Origin: Mycoemilia scoparia
Taxonomy: Eukaryota; Kickxellomycota; Kickxellomycetes; Kickxellales; Kickxellaceae
Assembly (NCBI GenBank): GCA_027575805.1
Contig: JANBPU010000107.1
Location: forward strand, 1-54,396
Direction: 5' to 3'
DNA length: 54,396 nt
Numbering within the stretch: the first letter of the stretch is position 1; each line of letters opens with the position of its first letter. Made by a program: the position numbers and the translations under genes. The notes under the pieces are model-generated. The model did not search any database and had not been told where the DNA came from. It was given only the letters and a program-made list of their open reading frames with translations. Shown here one piece after another: positions 9,801 to 19,489 of this stretch.

Positions 9801-12419
9801 ATTGGTAACCCGGATGATAAAGATGAGTCTGATGGCAATGGTGTATCGACCACAGTAGTGACAGCCGGCACGAATGCTCAGGGTGTAGAAGAGGATCCAA
9901 TTGACGGCCATGTCACAGTAGTCTCAACTAAACCAAGATCCAATCGTCGCAAATGTGGAAGTAACGCCAATCTTGGTGCTACCAGCAGCACTCAGCAGGA
10001 AAGACAGGACGAATTGCTTCATTCCATTGCTGCTGTGGCTGCAGCATCAGCTGTACCTGAATCAATGGGATCAATGGCTGAAACATCGGCAATTCTCTCC
10101 CTAATACCACCATCTACGTCAATCCCCAGTGCTTTTACCTCAGTCACCACCACAGCAACCGCCACCACCATAACACCTATCAACAATGATGGCTTTTCGA
10201 TGGATATGGACGATTTGCCTGTCCCTGCTTCTAACAGTCAACCTACTAGTCAATTGTTACCCAATTCGTCCATTTACAAGCCACTTTCTTCTTTAACTAC
10301 TACTCCAGTTAGAGATGATAGGTCACTCAAAGCTATGGAAGCAGCCGGGGGTTCGAATGTAGTGGATCTGCCTGATTCTAATACCCATGAAATTACATCT
10401 GCATTTGCTTCTCTAGCCAAGATGTTGGAATCAAATGATCACAGCAACAATTCTCCAGCTAAGCCTAGTGACAGCAATATTCAATGTGGACTAGTAGCGG
10501 GCAATGATATTGAGAGCCAAGATCTACTCCCGCCATCGTTTTCGTTCTTTGGCAATAACAGCGGTAACAGTAGCAACAACAGCAGCAGCAATGATAAAGG
10601 CACTGTTGGAGATGATCAACAAGGTGGACTCACTACTAGCGAGCTTGAAAGCATATTGAATAGTCCTGGATTTTGTCGCAACAGTGCTGCTGCTGCTTCT
10701 ACATCCAGATCACCTACAGGATATTCTAGTTATTGTCCGATGACGCCAATTCAGTCCCCTTTTCCTCTTAAACGCAAGCTTGAGTATTCAATGCCTTATA
10801 CTGCACCCAGCACCCCAGTGAATGGTACATCGAGCAACTACAATGATGGAAGTGGAAGCGCCGAGAATTTCATTACTGGCAATCTGGTGGGCTCTTTTTC
10901 ATCAAGTGCTGACACTGGCTATGTCAACTCGAAGAATATTCATCATAGAGGTGCTCCGGCACCAACAATGGTTAGAAGGTTATCTTCGCCTCACCTGGAT
11001 TCGACACAAATATCACTGGATGATATTTTGGATTCGGATGCATTTGCTTGTCCTTCGCCGCCACCCCAAACCCCGGTTGGCTCTTCATCAGTAGCAGAAG
11101 AGAGCGATAGCGCTGATGAGGGTGATGAGCTGTTTATTAAGAGCACCACAATGTCAGCAAACACCAGTGGCATTAATATTAGTGATCGATGTGAATTGGG
11201 CCAGTTAAAGAAGCAGCAGCAGCGACACGGCAAAAGCAAAAGCATTGCTGGTTGTGTTGATTCGACATCAACCAGCCCAACACCCAAGATCAAAAGACGC
11301 AAGACTAATGAAGCAGCCGAGTCAGTTACAATCAAAGGTTTGGATACCATGACATTGAGAGCATCAAGCTCGTCTTCGGCCATTACAAATAGTAACATCG
11401 CTGGCGGAAGAGGTGGGCTTTATGAATCCACTAACAAATGGGACCGCATCCCGATCAATATTTTCCGCAGATCACGTGATTTGGCCGGTCTACGGCGATA
11501 TTATGAGACGATGATGGTTAGTGGCAGTGGTGGTGGTAATACATCGAATGCCATAAAATCCAATACCAGAGTCGGGAGAGCCATTGTTAATTCTATGTTG
11601 TTGACTCAGCACACACTCGGGCGCGCCCCTCATCCATCATCATTGTTGTCTGGTAAATGGAACGCTGGTAGCGACCTTGACTCATTCCAGAAAAGGTTGC
11701 AGAGAGAAAGGCGCAAGGACAGGAGGCGAGCCAATTCTGAAACCAGAAAAGTCAACCGTCTTTTGTTTGGCACCAGCAATATGAGCAACGGCCGTGGCAA
11801 CACTATTCGCAATGCATCTAGTTTTGGAGGCGGCGGTGGTGGCAGCATTAATGAAGCTCATATGCTGTTGACTAAGCTTACGATGAGTGGCCTAGATAAC
11901 TCGTCTCAGATGGATTTGAACGACAATGTTGGCACAAGTTCTGATCTAGGAGCTACCAATGGTCGAGATACATCCGCTAAGACGAATGTCAGTAAGAATA
12001 ATTCTAGCAGTGCCAAAAGCTCTACCCCTGCTGGCGGTAAGTCTGGTAAACATCACCAGCAAAGCGAATCCAGCATCAGGAATAATAACAATGATGAGCA
12101 GCAGTCTGGACAAAATTTGGGAGATGAAAGGATTGGCGGTGACAGCGTTGTTGATAGTAGCGAGTCAACAAAGGATGATAAAGAAGATTACATGTTCGAA
12201 TGGGTTGAAGATGGCCAGGATCTACAGCTCTTTTCGATTCCAGAATTCACAACCTCAGGGATATTCGAGCATATGGACATCAGCGCTATGAGCATTCCAA
12301 TTGCCAGCAATTCACCATTAACTAGTTTCGGCGATGTTGCCACTGCCACACCGCCATCGATTACTGATGACTATTTGGGTGGCGATGGCGATGATTCCAC
12401 CAGCAATCTCTCTCACTAG
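6843..12419 (+). CDS. Very large disordered acidic protein, possibly IFH1/CRF1-like transcription cofactor
   Basis: 1858 residues in one open frame from ATG. Almost all of it is low complexity: an early Gln run (about 18-32), Lys-rich basic segments suggesting nuclear import, and many Asp/Glu/Ser-rich blocks between 560 and 960. Three islands look ordered. One is a small cysteine cluster ICPICDFDCTC at 424-434. The second is KWDRIPINIFRRSRD from residue 1532, followed by a basic helix-like segment rich in Arg near 1610-1650. The third is YMFEWVEDGQDLQLF from 1783. Acidic and serine-rich blocks plus an IPxxxFRRSR-type motif recall fungal IFH1/CRF1-type ribosomal-protein-gene regulators, but this is a weak resemblance recalled from memory. 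A chromatin- or transcription-related nuclear role is the safest inference. An AATAAA at 12682-12687 may serve its 3' end. Confidence 0.75.
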   Translation: MSKSKQFPHPSAPTIQQQQQQQQQQQQQQKQYSSRKSKAHTLIPPPSSIGAIVVKPTQKLKPFCINKSRGSQYKPLTQMREKHHHRRHPPLPPASVAGGAVPLKILKKFTSASNTKFQSQNNRSTAARHDDDSILESDLMSSDIETEDYFDHDLSSSTKTLEDTKHSKKTSPNKSNAAAAIIASIRKFGLKENPRRLTKLFKVQNSSYNDDDSSKVYSNQLPLQSDGFKEATTTTTTTNDAAAATAAALPKATNTISPPNPSLPSLVGGKSLKSLKTLAMKTTSALGAPNSSDMSENSDSDFEDHIAVKLEKLNSKIPALNGPVPTTNKSKQQTKVKNFAGNSDKNKKKTKRKSKKSGKGSTAEDSKDPVKPFVSQPPPPPLPASEALQPSNTLVATDTVIHDSKNTSNTASQIVDGEDEEEDICPICDFDCTCGTVLSPPKPPSTASFVAHPIPPPQTTESNSTVGSKTKTSTITPASNDTLISTTAGAVVVADKKKPSKNTKKPASTNTKSKSKAAKNSKNNRPMATSTAIVGKEKKPKANRSNIESPSQMVDTDDDDQINITDLLTSDDENDYDFQDFEDVVGADVDDSDKDLLDEEEDYIKQTLVQRMNKKKHQRKSHRAQHSHMKGPSKRHGKRATGSKKAVLAHGQKVNSAASDGDDDDDNDDSDDLSSLSSLDGFSTSSSKFSDDSDIDTRDKNVAVALGLTGNSGNGEFDEVYSQDYDDSDDEENDEDAFLRSYYFDHYTSSSSLSSESEDEDVGPIVKDGISVQGGDPDDDREEQLLQMHLDQMNVVHKAINKDSDNGGNLTTAEALFESFGYIDCSDLSGNENSRYNNNSSDDEAYQEMLAQSLAESANAGGSQSDVDSLVNVSTDFGWSDTEIDDDGDNEGHMGVDSISDDSDSSSDSSNYDGYHMLGDSLSNSYNLLLDLDQDEIDSVSLALGIALSMENQKSGNNNSNGNQSQNNGGEDLPGSAVVALEQGDVIGNPDDKDESDGNGVSTTVVTAGTNAQGVEEDPIDGHVTVVSTKPRSNRRKCGSNANLGATSSTQQERQDELLHSIAAVAAASAVPESMGSMAETSAILSLIPPSTSIPSAFTSVTTTATATTITPINNDGFSMDMDDLPVPASNSQPTSQLLPNSSIYKPLSSLTTTPVRDDRSLKAMEAAGGSNVVDLPDSNTHEITSAFASLAKMLESNDHSNNSPAKPSDSNIQCGLVAGNDIESQDLLPPSFSFFGNNSGNSSNNSSSNDKGTVGDDQQGGLTTSELESILNSPGFCRNSAAAASTSRSPTGYSSYCPMTPIQSPFPLKRKLEYSMPYTAPSTPVNGTSSNYNDGSGSAENFITGNLVGSFSSSADTGYVNSKNIHHRGAPAPTMVRRLSSPHLDSTQISLDDILDSDAFACPSPPPQTPVGSSSVAEESDSADEGDELFIKSTTMSANTSGINISDRCELGQLKKQQQRHGKSKSIAGCVDSTSTSPTPKIKRRKTNEAAESVTIKGLDTMTLRASSSSSAITNSNIAGGRGGLYESTNKWDRIPINIFRRSRDLAGLRRYYETMMVSGSGGGNTSNAIKSNTRVGRAIVNSMLLTQHTLGRAPHPSSLLSGKWNAGSDLDSFQKRLQRERRKDRRRANSETRKVNRLLFGTSNMSNGRGNTIRNASSFGGGGGGSINEAHMLLTKLTMSGLDNSSQMDLNDNVGTSSDLGATNGRDTSAKTNVSKNNSSSAKSSTPAGGKSGKHHQQSESSIRNNNNDEQQSGQNLGDERIGGDSVVDSSESTKDDKEDYMFEWVEDGQDLQLFSIPEFTTSGIFEHMDISAMSIPIASNSPLTSFGDVATATPPSITDDYLGGDGDDSTSNLSH

Positions 12420-13318
12420 AATATCAGGTGTTTGGGGTTTGTGTTTAGCGGATGAGAGGTGAATGAATACCCTTACTAACACGCAGCATCGCACCAAATC
12501 ACAATAGCAATAATAGGCACACGATATTATTTCAGCAATTATAAAATCTTTGCTGCTATTACTATGTTGTCTATACAAGTATAAAACACACAGATCGCAT
12601 CTACAATTAGTTTTTAAAAAAGCACTATTTTGTTTGAATAATGTATTGTAAAATTTAGATTTTCTTACCTGTTATTATAACAATAAATGTTTGGTTTTAC
12701 ACTATCTTTTATGGACCTGTGTGTGGCTTTTAATTTTGTCTATTTTATGATAGAATTTTAGACAAGTGTCCATGTGTTGTAGTGTTATGAGTTGAATATA
12801 CCTGCCTCACTTTGAGACCTTTGTCTCCTGGTTCTACAATGCCATTTGCATGTAACCAAATCTTTTTGGTATGAGATGTTTGCCACAAGGATGCATGCAC
12901 ATACTGTCAGTCTAGAGACATTCACGATGTTTAATCTAACACAAAGTGCTGGCAGCATTCCTTGGTAAGTTACAGTATACTCAGGCAAGTGTTTTAGGGA
13001 TTTCAAAAGAGTATTGGCGATAATTTTTGAAGGCTGAATTTTGGTGACCAATGATTATAGGGGCAGCAATCGCAGCTAGATGGATGTCCAGTTTCACTAG
13101 TGCACTTTCACCCTTCAAAAATTATTTCCCATTTAGTAGAAGGAATTTCATTGCAAGCAATTTATTTATACAAAAAAAAGAAGTAACTAACGATGTTGAT
13201 ATAAAAATAAATGTAAATGGATGTGATGGTTTCCGTGGTGGTGGTGGGGGAGTGATAGTAACTTCCATGCAGCTTATCCGCCGTCAAGAACAACTCTTTT
13301 GACTACTTTGCTCAAGTA
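12420..13318. other. Convergent intergenic region with one MITE-like element
   Basis: A 3' region shared by the gene ending at 12419 and the reverse-strand gene ending at 13319. It holds a poly(A)-like AATAAA near 12682 and the family-1 element at 13014-13131. Nothing else was recognised. Confidence 0.65.
13014..13131 (+). mobile_element. MITE-like element, family 1, copy B
   Basis: The left end (GGCGATAATTTTTGAAGG) and right end (CACCCTTCAAAAATTATTTC) are inverted repeats. The interior GATTATAGGGGCAGCAATC and GGATGTCCAGTTTCACTAG are nearly identical to copy F and to copy D in reverse orientation. Confidence 0.85.
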
Positions 13319-14026
13319 TTAGTCAGAGACTGTAGGGTCTCTATAGTCCTGGATATACCTCCTGTGTTTTATCCTGGACGCCCAACCCGAAAAAGATATT
13401 CCGACAAGAACCAAGGCACTGATAAAAAGGTGAATGTACATTATGCTATCCGCGTAATACTCGGACTCAATGTTTCCGATTCTAATCTGATACAAGGGCC
13501 AAGAGTTGAGGATCAGCAGAGACATGAATAGTTGACAGAAGGCAATGTTTCTGCGATATTTCATGTGGACTTTGGCCATCATGCTCAGATACTCCATCTG
13601 GTTAATATTGCCTGGATATTGTTGAAGAGCCTGGGCTCTAATAGCTGCATCCTTACTAATCCTGGCCTTGTATTTCCGATACTTGAAATCATTATAAATG
13701 TAGTAACCAGGAATAAAGATTATAAATATCCAGAATAGACTGGTTTGTAAAATCATGAACTTTGCAGTCCCAATGTCTTGCTGATAGACTATTGTTGATA
13801 TTATTTTGACTGAACTTCCCAATGCAGTCGATGCAAATACCAATTGAATTAACATCGTGAAACTTGAAAAGGCTCTCTTGAATTTCTGACGCCTATACAA
13901 TTCCAGCTCCATACCATCAACCATATTAGTGTTTGTGCTAGATCGTTGATGTGGCTGTGGCTGTGGCTGATGTTGTTGCTGCTGTGTCTGTTGCTGCTGC
14001 TGTTGTTGTTGTTGCTGCTGTTGCTG

Positions 14027-14081
<55 letters not shown>

Positions 14082-14101
14082 TGCTGTTGCTGCTGTTGCT
14101 G

Positions 14102-14156
<55 letters not shown>

Positions 14157-14376
14157 GTCTGTTGCTGCTGCTGTTGTTGTTGTTGTTGCTGCTGTTGCTG
14201 ATATTGTTGCTGTTGTGGCTGTGGCTGTTGTTGTTGCTGATATTGTTGCTGTTGTTGTTGTGGCTGTTGCTGATGTTGCTGTTGCTGTTGTTGTTGTTGC
14301 CGCTGCTGTTGCTGATATTGTTGTTGTTGTTGTTGTGGCTGTTGCTGATGTTGCTGTTGCTGTTGTTGTTGTTGCC

Positions 14377-14407
<31 letters not shown>

Positions 14408-14489
14408 ATATTGTTGTTGTTGTTGCCGCTGCTGTTGCTGTGGCTGTTGCTGTTGCTGATATTGTTGTTGTTGTGGCTGTGGCTGTTGT

Positions 14490-14521
<32 letters not shown>

Positions 14522-14540
14522 ATATTGTTGTTGTTGTTGT

Positions 14541-14572
<32 letters not shown>

Positions 14573-14642
14573 ATATTGTTGTTGTTGTTGTTGTGGCTGT
14601 GGCTGTTGTTGTGGCTGTGGCTGTTGTTGTGGCTGTTGCTGA

Positions 14643-14677
<35 letters not shown>

Positions 14678-15598
14678 TTGTTGTCGTTGTTGTTGTCGTT
14701 GTTGTCGTTGTTGCTCTCGTTGTTGCTGTCGTTGTTGCTGTCGTTGTTGTCGTTGTTGTTGCTGTGGCTGTTGTTGCTGCTGCTGTGGCAGATGTTGCTG
14801 CTGTTGCTGTTGTTGTAGTCGTTGTTGCTGTGGCTGTGGCTGGAACTGATGTTGATACTGCTGATGCTGTTGTTGGCGATATGGTGAATGTTGTTGCTGT
14901 TGCTGATATTGTTGATGTTGTTGTTGCTGCCGCTGATGTCCAGATATAAAATGTCCATTATTATTACTCCCATTTATCAAGGGCCAGGGGTTCATATATG
15001 TTTGTGGATCAATCGCGACTTCATCATGGTTACCAATCAATGGCCTATTTCCAATATTATAATTCATTGAACTGGCTTTTTCTCTCAGAGATCTTTCTAC
15101 ATCCTGAAGTGTCTCTACAACAGGTCCATAATTCCAAAGAGGGTAGTTTTGTCCACTCATTATATTTAATTGACCAAGTAAATCCACATTAGTAACCTTG
15201 ACATATCCCATATGCCTGTCAATCATATTCAACTGCTCAGCCTTTTCTCTACACCAGTCTTCATTATCATTCTGATCTGGTGATTGGTTTGGAGGATTTA
15301 TAATGCGATTATAGGTTGAATTGATAAAGTTTTCTTGTCTTTCTGACAAATCAATGTATCGGTCAAGCAAGTCTGCTCTATAGGTTCTAAAAGCGTTCAT
15401 CTCATCACCTATTAATGTATTTTCTACTACTCTTAGATATAAATCTCTAAGGCATTCAAATATTAAGATTATTTCATTGTGTTGAATTGTAATGTTTGTA
15501 TATGGTTGAATGGACTTTCCAAGTATATCTAAACATCTACTTTCAAGTTCACCAAAGTCGCAATCCGTTTGGGAAATTTGCATTAATGCGCTTGACAT
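13319..15598 (-). CDS. Multi-pass membrane protein with giant glutamine-rich tract
   Basis: 759 residues, ATG at 15598. Residues 1-215 are a mostly helical, unrecognised N-terminal region. Residues about 220-545 are almost entirely Gln with scattered His, Tyr, Pro and Arg, including an uninterrupted run of 56 Gln (bases 13988-14155). After this come four hydrophobic segments, AFSSFTMLIQLVFAS, FMILQTSLFWIFIIFIPGYYI, IAFCQLFMSLLILNSW and IMYIHLFISALVLVGISFSGW, with a short basic tail. It is probably a membrane protein with the Gln tract on the cytosolic side. No family was recognised. Mixed CAG/CAA use, and the flanking unique protein sequence that is maintained in frame, argue that it is a real gene. 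The tract should vary between strains. Confidence 0.75.
13960..14880 (-). repeat. CAG/CAA codon-repeat tract with internal 75-bp repeat
   Basis: About 900 bases of near-continuous glutamine codons on the minus strand. It includes a 56-codon pure Gln run at 13988-14155 and a 75-base (25-codon) unit repeated twice in succession from 14236. Other frames across this tract give spurious poly-Leu, poly-Ala/Val or poly-Ser/Asn open frames on both strands. Confidence 0.95.
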
Positions 15599-16335
15599 TG
15601 TTGTAGTTGTTGTTTAGTATCTAGCCTGTTATACACTGCTAATAAATATGTAGATGTTTCAATTTATAAGCAAATCAATATAAATAGCATAAAGGATAAA
15701 TAAGAATGAATATTAGTGCAGTTGGGTCATAAAATGAGTCAGTGTAGAGTGACAGCACCACGGATATATGAAGAGTTTTAAGAATTTTGGTTTGTATTTG
15801 CATGTGTGTGTCTGCATTATTTTTTTCGAGAGAGAACACAGACAAGTCTTTATGCCGAATCTTTCTTTTAAACAGAGGAATCAAAGTCATCATGACTCCT
15901 GTGGGGATGCATCAAATCTTGGTTGAAGTCAAATCATTTTCATCACAACATATTTGATCAAACCATTCCCAATCCCAAAAATCTCTCAAATTGATTTTCA
16001 AAAGTGTCATCTGGCTATTTTATTTTACACACACTCACACACCTCTGTAAAAATGCTTGGTATTCAGTCAATCAATACAATCATCATTATTTTTACACAA
16101 TCAAACAACAGAGTGTATTTATTATTGGTATGATGATATTGATATAATGATTTTACCAATGATATAAATCATTGAACAAAATAGCTACTAATAAGAATGG
16201 TCGTGCAATGCATTCTCTCCTCGTCACCCCCACTACCACAACCATAAATCTGATAAGCAAAAAAAGGAAAAGGAAAAAATCAAGGCTGAATGATACGAAA
16301 TATCAGAGTCAAAAGGCACCTCCCCCCCACTCTGC
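15599..16335. other. Intergenic, nothing recognised
   Basis: AT-rich sequence upstream of the poly-Gln gene and downstream of the MEMO-family gene. No gene, RNA or inverted-repeat element was recognised. Confidence 0.6.
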
Positions 16336-18044
16336 TTAGAATGTCAAAAATCCCAATGCATAACTAACCGATGAATCTCTAGTGTCCTGCACTTTACTAG
16401 ACTGTGCATACTTTACAAACCCAAGACTTGGTTGCCCAGGTATTGTCTGCTTGGTATTAGCAGAGTTTGATAATGGTGGTGGGAGGGTAATATCAAACAG
16501 TTTGTTAACAGCGCCCAGCAAAACCCCAATTGGATGGCGACCGCATATTGTGTTTTTGGACTTCTTTAAATAAGCATCAAAGTCCTTATGCACTATGGTT
16601 TCTATTGAAGACATTCCTTCCTTGTCAAGGTTTTCTATACTCTTCCAGATTGGGATTGGGAGGTCCGAATTGGTTTGGTAGCTATAGTCAAGTTTGACAA
16701 TTGATTTACAGGGGTTGTCTTCGTCGCTCGAATAAGCAGTAAATCGGAATCGACTTCCCCTAAAAGTTTCATCATATATAATAAGAATCAACTACATTAT
16801 AGACATTTGATTTCGAGGTACTGTGTTTGATGTTTTGATATAATAGATTTATCAATGACGGAAATCGGATGATATAACAAACAAGTTTTCCTTGTCTTTG
16901 AGATATGGTGCAAGCAATTCCCCATACAGTTTCTCTGCATCATAGGACAAATTTCCAACCATAATTGGAACTAGTTTGATATCATTGATCTTTCTATAAA
17001 TACGCATATACATAAATATATACATAGTCCATTCAGGAAAAGTTGATGGAACAGGATTAGCTTGAATCCTTATCAAAAACAACAATGATGGAGAGCTGAA
17101 AAGCCCATCAGCAACTCTACTTACTCTTCAAATGCCTTGTAAATATATGGTGCGTGCATCACCATACTATGCTCTTCTTTATCAACATCCTTGTCTATTA
17201 TACGGAAATGTCCAGTTTTATACAACTCTCCAATGACTACGCATTATTGACACAAAATACCAATTCAAAAGGTGCTTTTTAGATACACTGTATTCTTGAT
17301 AACATATTTGTACTCACTCTGGTTGTCAATAATCAAATTTCCTAACAGTGTTTCCCATTCGTCACAGCTACTAAGTGCACAATCCTCAAGGTATACGTGA
17401 TGAGAAGGTCCCGGCAAAAACACTCGCTTGCTGAACCCAAACATAATAACAAGAGCTATTGTTCCGTAAAATCGACTGTGTAAAATTATCCCCCTGCATC
17501 TCGCCCTTCAAATAAACGAATAAACGGCGGTGTGCTTACATTGGTTTGGTGTCGATACATTTGTACGCAAAAGCTGCTGAAGGTCCGCTATAAGCAAATC
17601 CCGCATGTCTGTATACACCATGGTATAATCAACATCTAACTCACAGGTATCTTCATATAAAAAGAATGCTTGCAAAAGGGCTGTGTTATGAGACTTACGG
17701 TCCAATTATAGCTCTAACAGACTTGGGTGTATTTGACCTATCGCTAAGTATGTTGTCGATCAAAGGCACAGCAGCAGCTTCTAGCCATCCTTCAAGTTCA
17801 TTATCAAGAGCCTTATCTAAATATCCAGACACAAACATACATTTAGGTATTAGTCTGCGCAAAGAATTTGTTAACTCCAAACATAGTATTGCTATGATAA
17901 TGTTTGTGAGATATACAACAATCGAACCAACTATTTATACTTGCCATCAGATTTATACCAGCTTCCTCAATGATATGCTTGACGGACTAGCTTATTACTA
18001 CTAATGTTATTATGATTAGACTTGTTGTGAGATAGCAAAGACAT
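16336..18044 (-). pseudogene. MEMO-family (MHO1-like) gene, seven exons, with in-frame stop and non-GT donor
   Basis: Inferred exons on the minus strand: 18044-17941, 17854-17699, 17608-17540, 17430-17318, 17236-17125, 16993-16853, 16759-16336. All phases join cleanly (about 372 codons). The product matches the MEMO fold family throughout: IIGPHAGFAYSGPSAAFAYK, LPGPSHHVYL, EEHSM, KLVPIMVGNLSYDAEKLYG, NTICGRHPIGVLL and YAQSS...DSSVSYA. The His, His and Cys metal-ligand positions (HAGF, PSHH, NTIC) are kept. Three things suggest decay. Within the invariant N-terminal HAGSWY motif the alanine codon is TGA (17967-17969). The fifth intron begins AT where GT is expected (16852-16851), although it splices HW-GSRF perfectly. 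Near-invariant residues have changed (DFCHW to DFRHW, MEMHLPY to MVMHAPY). An N-truncated product could start at the ATG at 17838. Family assignment is very secure; inactivation is likely but unproven. Known members act in iron/copper binding and redox signalling. Confidence 0.7.
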
Positions 18045-18133
18045 TGAAAAAGTATGTCTATATATGTGTGTGTGTATGCTTTGTTTGCAAATATAAAGTA
18101 GAACATTAAGAGAGGAGATGGAGGAAGTATGAA

Positions 18134-18227
18134 TCCCAAATTTTGAAGGGAGACTTTTGGTGGCCAACGATTATAGGCGCAGTCACAGTTGCTTATCAAA
18201 TAGAGTCACCATTCAAAAATAACTACA
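18134..18227 (+). mobile_element. MITE-like element, family 1, copy C (degraded)
   Basis: The left end reads CCCAAATTTTGAAGGGAG and the right end TCACCATTCAAAAATAAC. The interior TTGGTGGCCAACGATTATAG matches copies A, B and F, but the middle is shortened. It sits about 90 bases upstream of the inferred MEMO start and about 320 bases upstream of the divergent gene at 18551. Confidence 0.7.
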
Positions 18228-18389
18228 CAAATGATGATAGCATAAGTCAATGCTTAATCAAGTGTATTTTTGTAAAGACATGCTTAAGTAATGCAAAAAA
18301 TCTAAACCAAGATTGCAACTTTTCCTGAGTAGATCAAAGCACCTTCAGTAGTAGTTTTAACTATACTCTCCTAGCTAGAAGCAAAAAGG

Positions 18390-18397
18390 TATAAATA
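18390..18397 (+). promoter_or_regulatory. TATA box
   Basis: TATAAATA about 154 bases upstream of the start codon at 18551. Assigned by motif and position. Confidence 0.4.
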
Positions 18398-18550
18398 CCA
18401 ACAATATATCTGTAGTTTGAGTTGGAGCTATCATCACTTTGATCCACTGCTCACCTTACATACGCATACAAAAAACACATAATACAGCGACGAAACATTC
18501 CAATAAAATTTACATTCCTACTTCTGATATTATTGCCACATCAACTCAAA

Positions 18551-19264
18551 ATGTCTTCAATTATCACCAGGCTAGACGATGCTATTAAGCACCTGTTTGT
18601 GCTTAACGCAGGATACGTGGCTGTCATTGGTAAACCAGTTGTGAGGCTTGAATATAGGCATATAACCAACATTGTCAATGTCGGCGAATTGAACTCAAAG
18701 CTTGACGAGATTGATAACCTGTACAGGCAGTGGTCTGAATCCGTTACAGCCACAGCCTCGGAAAATGAGGAGGCGGAAGGATGGGGAACCGACAGGAAGG
18801 AATTCGTGAAAAGTCTTCAAAAAGATGTTTTGACTCATGTCGAAACCTGCATCGGACTGATTACACTTAAAAACAGCACCTACAAGTCTTATCTCGACAA
18901 CTTCCCATGGATAGATGAGGATGCAAAAAGCGTGTACATGGATATTGCGCCCATCAACACGGATGCGTTTATTGATGAACTTACAAAGTTCCATCAGTCT
19001 ATTGAGTCTGCTCTTTTTACTTCCAACTATGGCGGTGACTCTGACAAGCCTTTGTCTTCACTGATCGCCCATTCCATTCACATCTGTCTAAGGACTGTGT
19101 ACGCGGTTTCTCTCCAGTGCATCAGTTTCAACAAGTACATCAACAGAAAGTACCTTGAAAACGACGATGGTGAGATTGAGATGGATAAACGAGTTGAAGA
19201 ATTTGGAAGAAGTCTCAAAAAGACTGGTAACACTGATATTACTAGGATCTCCTTGGAGTTTTAG
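18551..19264 (+). CDS. Hypothetical protein, helical, 237 residues
   Basis: The first ATG in frame is at 18551 (MSSIITRLDDAIKHLF), with a clean 5' leader containing a TATA box. I chose this over a TTG further upstream, which is not a normal nuclear start. The product has no signal peptide or membrane segment. It is predicted to be mostly alpha-helical and soluble, with an acidic patch (ASENEEAEGWG) near residue 74 and a charged C-terminus. No family was recognised. The downstream AATAAA at 19324-19329 supports a 3' end. It is divergent from the MEMO-family gene and convergent with the next gene. Confidence 0.65.
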   Translation: MSSIITRLDDAIKHLFVLNAGYVAVIGKPVVRLEYRHITNIVNVGELNSKLDEIDNLYRQWSESVTATASENEEAEGWGTDRKEFVKSLQKDVLTHVETCIGLITLKNSTYKSYLDNFPWIDEDAKSVYMDIAPINTDAFIDELTKFHQSIESALFTSNYGGDSDKPLSSLIAHSIHICLRTVYAVSLQCISFNKYINRKYLENDDGEIEMDKRVEEFGRSLKKTGNTDITRISLEF

Positions 19265-19489
19265 TTTTATTTTGTGTGTGCTTTTTTTTCCCTATTGGTC
19301 TGTAATTTTAATTGATTAAGTTTAATAAATGCGCGCGTTTGCGTGTGGGCTGGGCATGTATAGCTAATAGTTTGGGAAAGCATCGAGACATTTGTAATCA
19401 GAATACAAATTTATTTATTTTTACAAAATGATAATATAGATAAGGGGGCAAAAATTAAAATAAAACTACAAGTCAGGTGATGAGTATTT

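Noticed and set aside
13849..14973. Long Ser/Asn-rich, poly-Leu and poly-Ala/Val open frames on both strands
   Set aside because: All are alternative readings of the CAG/CAA tract in the poly-Gln gene; only the poly-Gln frame has unique flanking protein on both sides.
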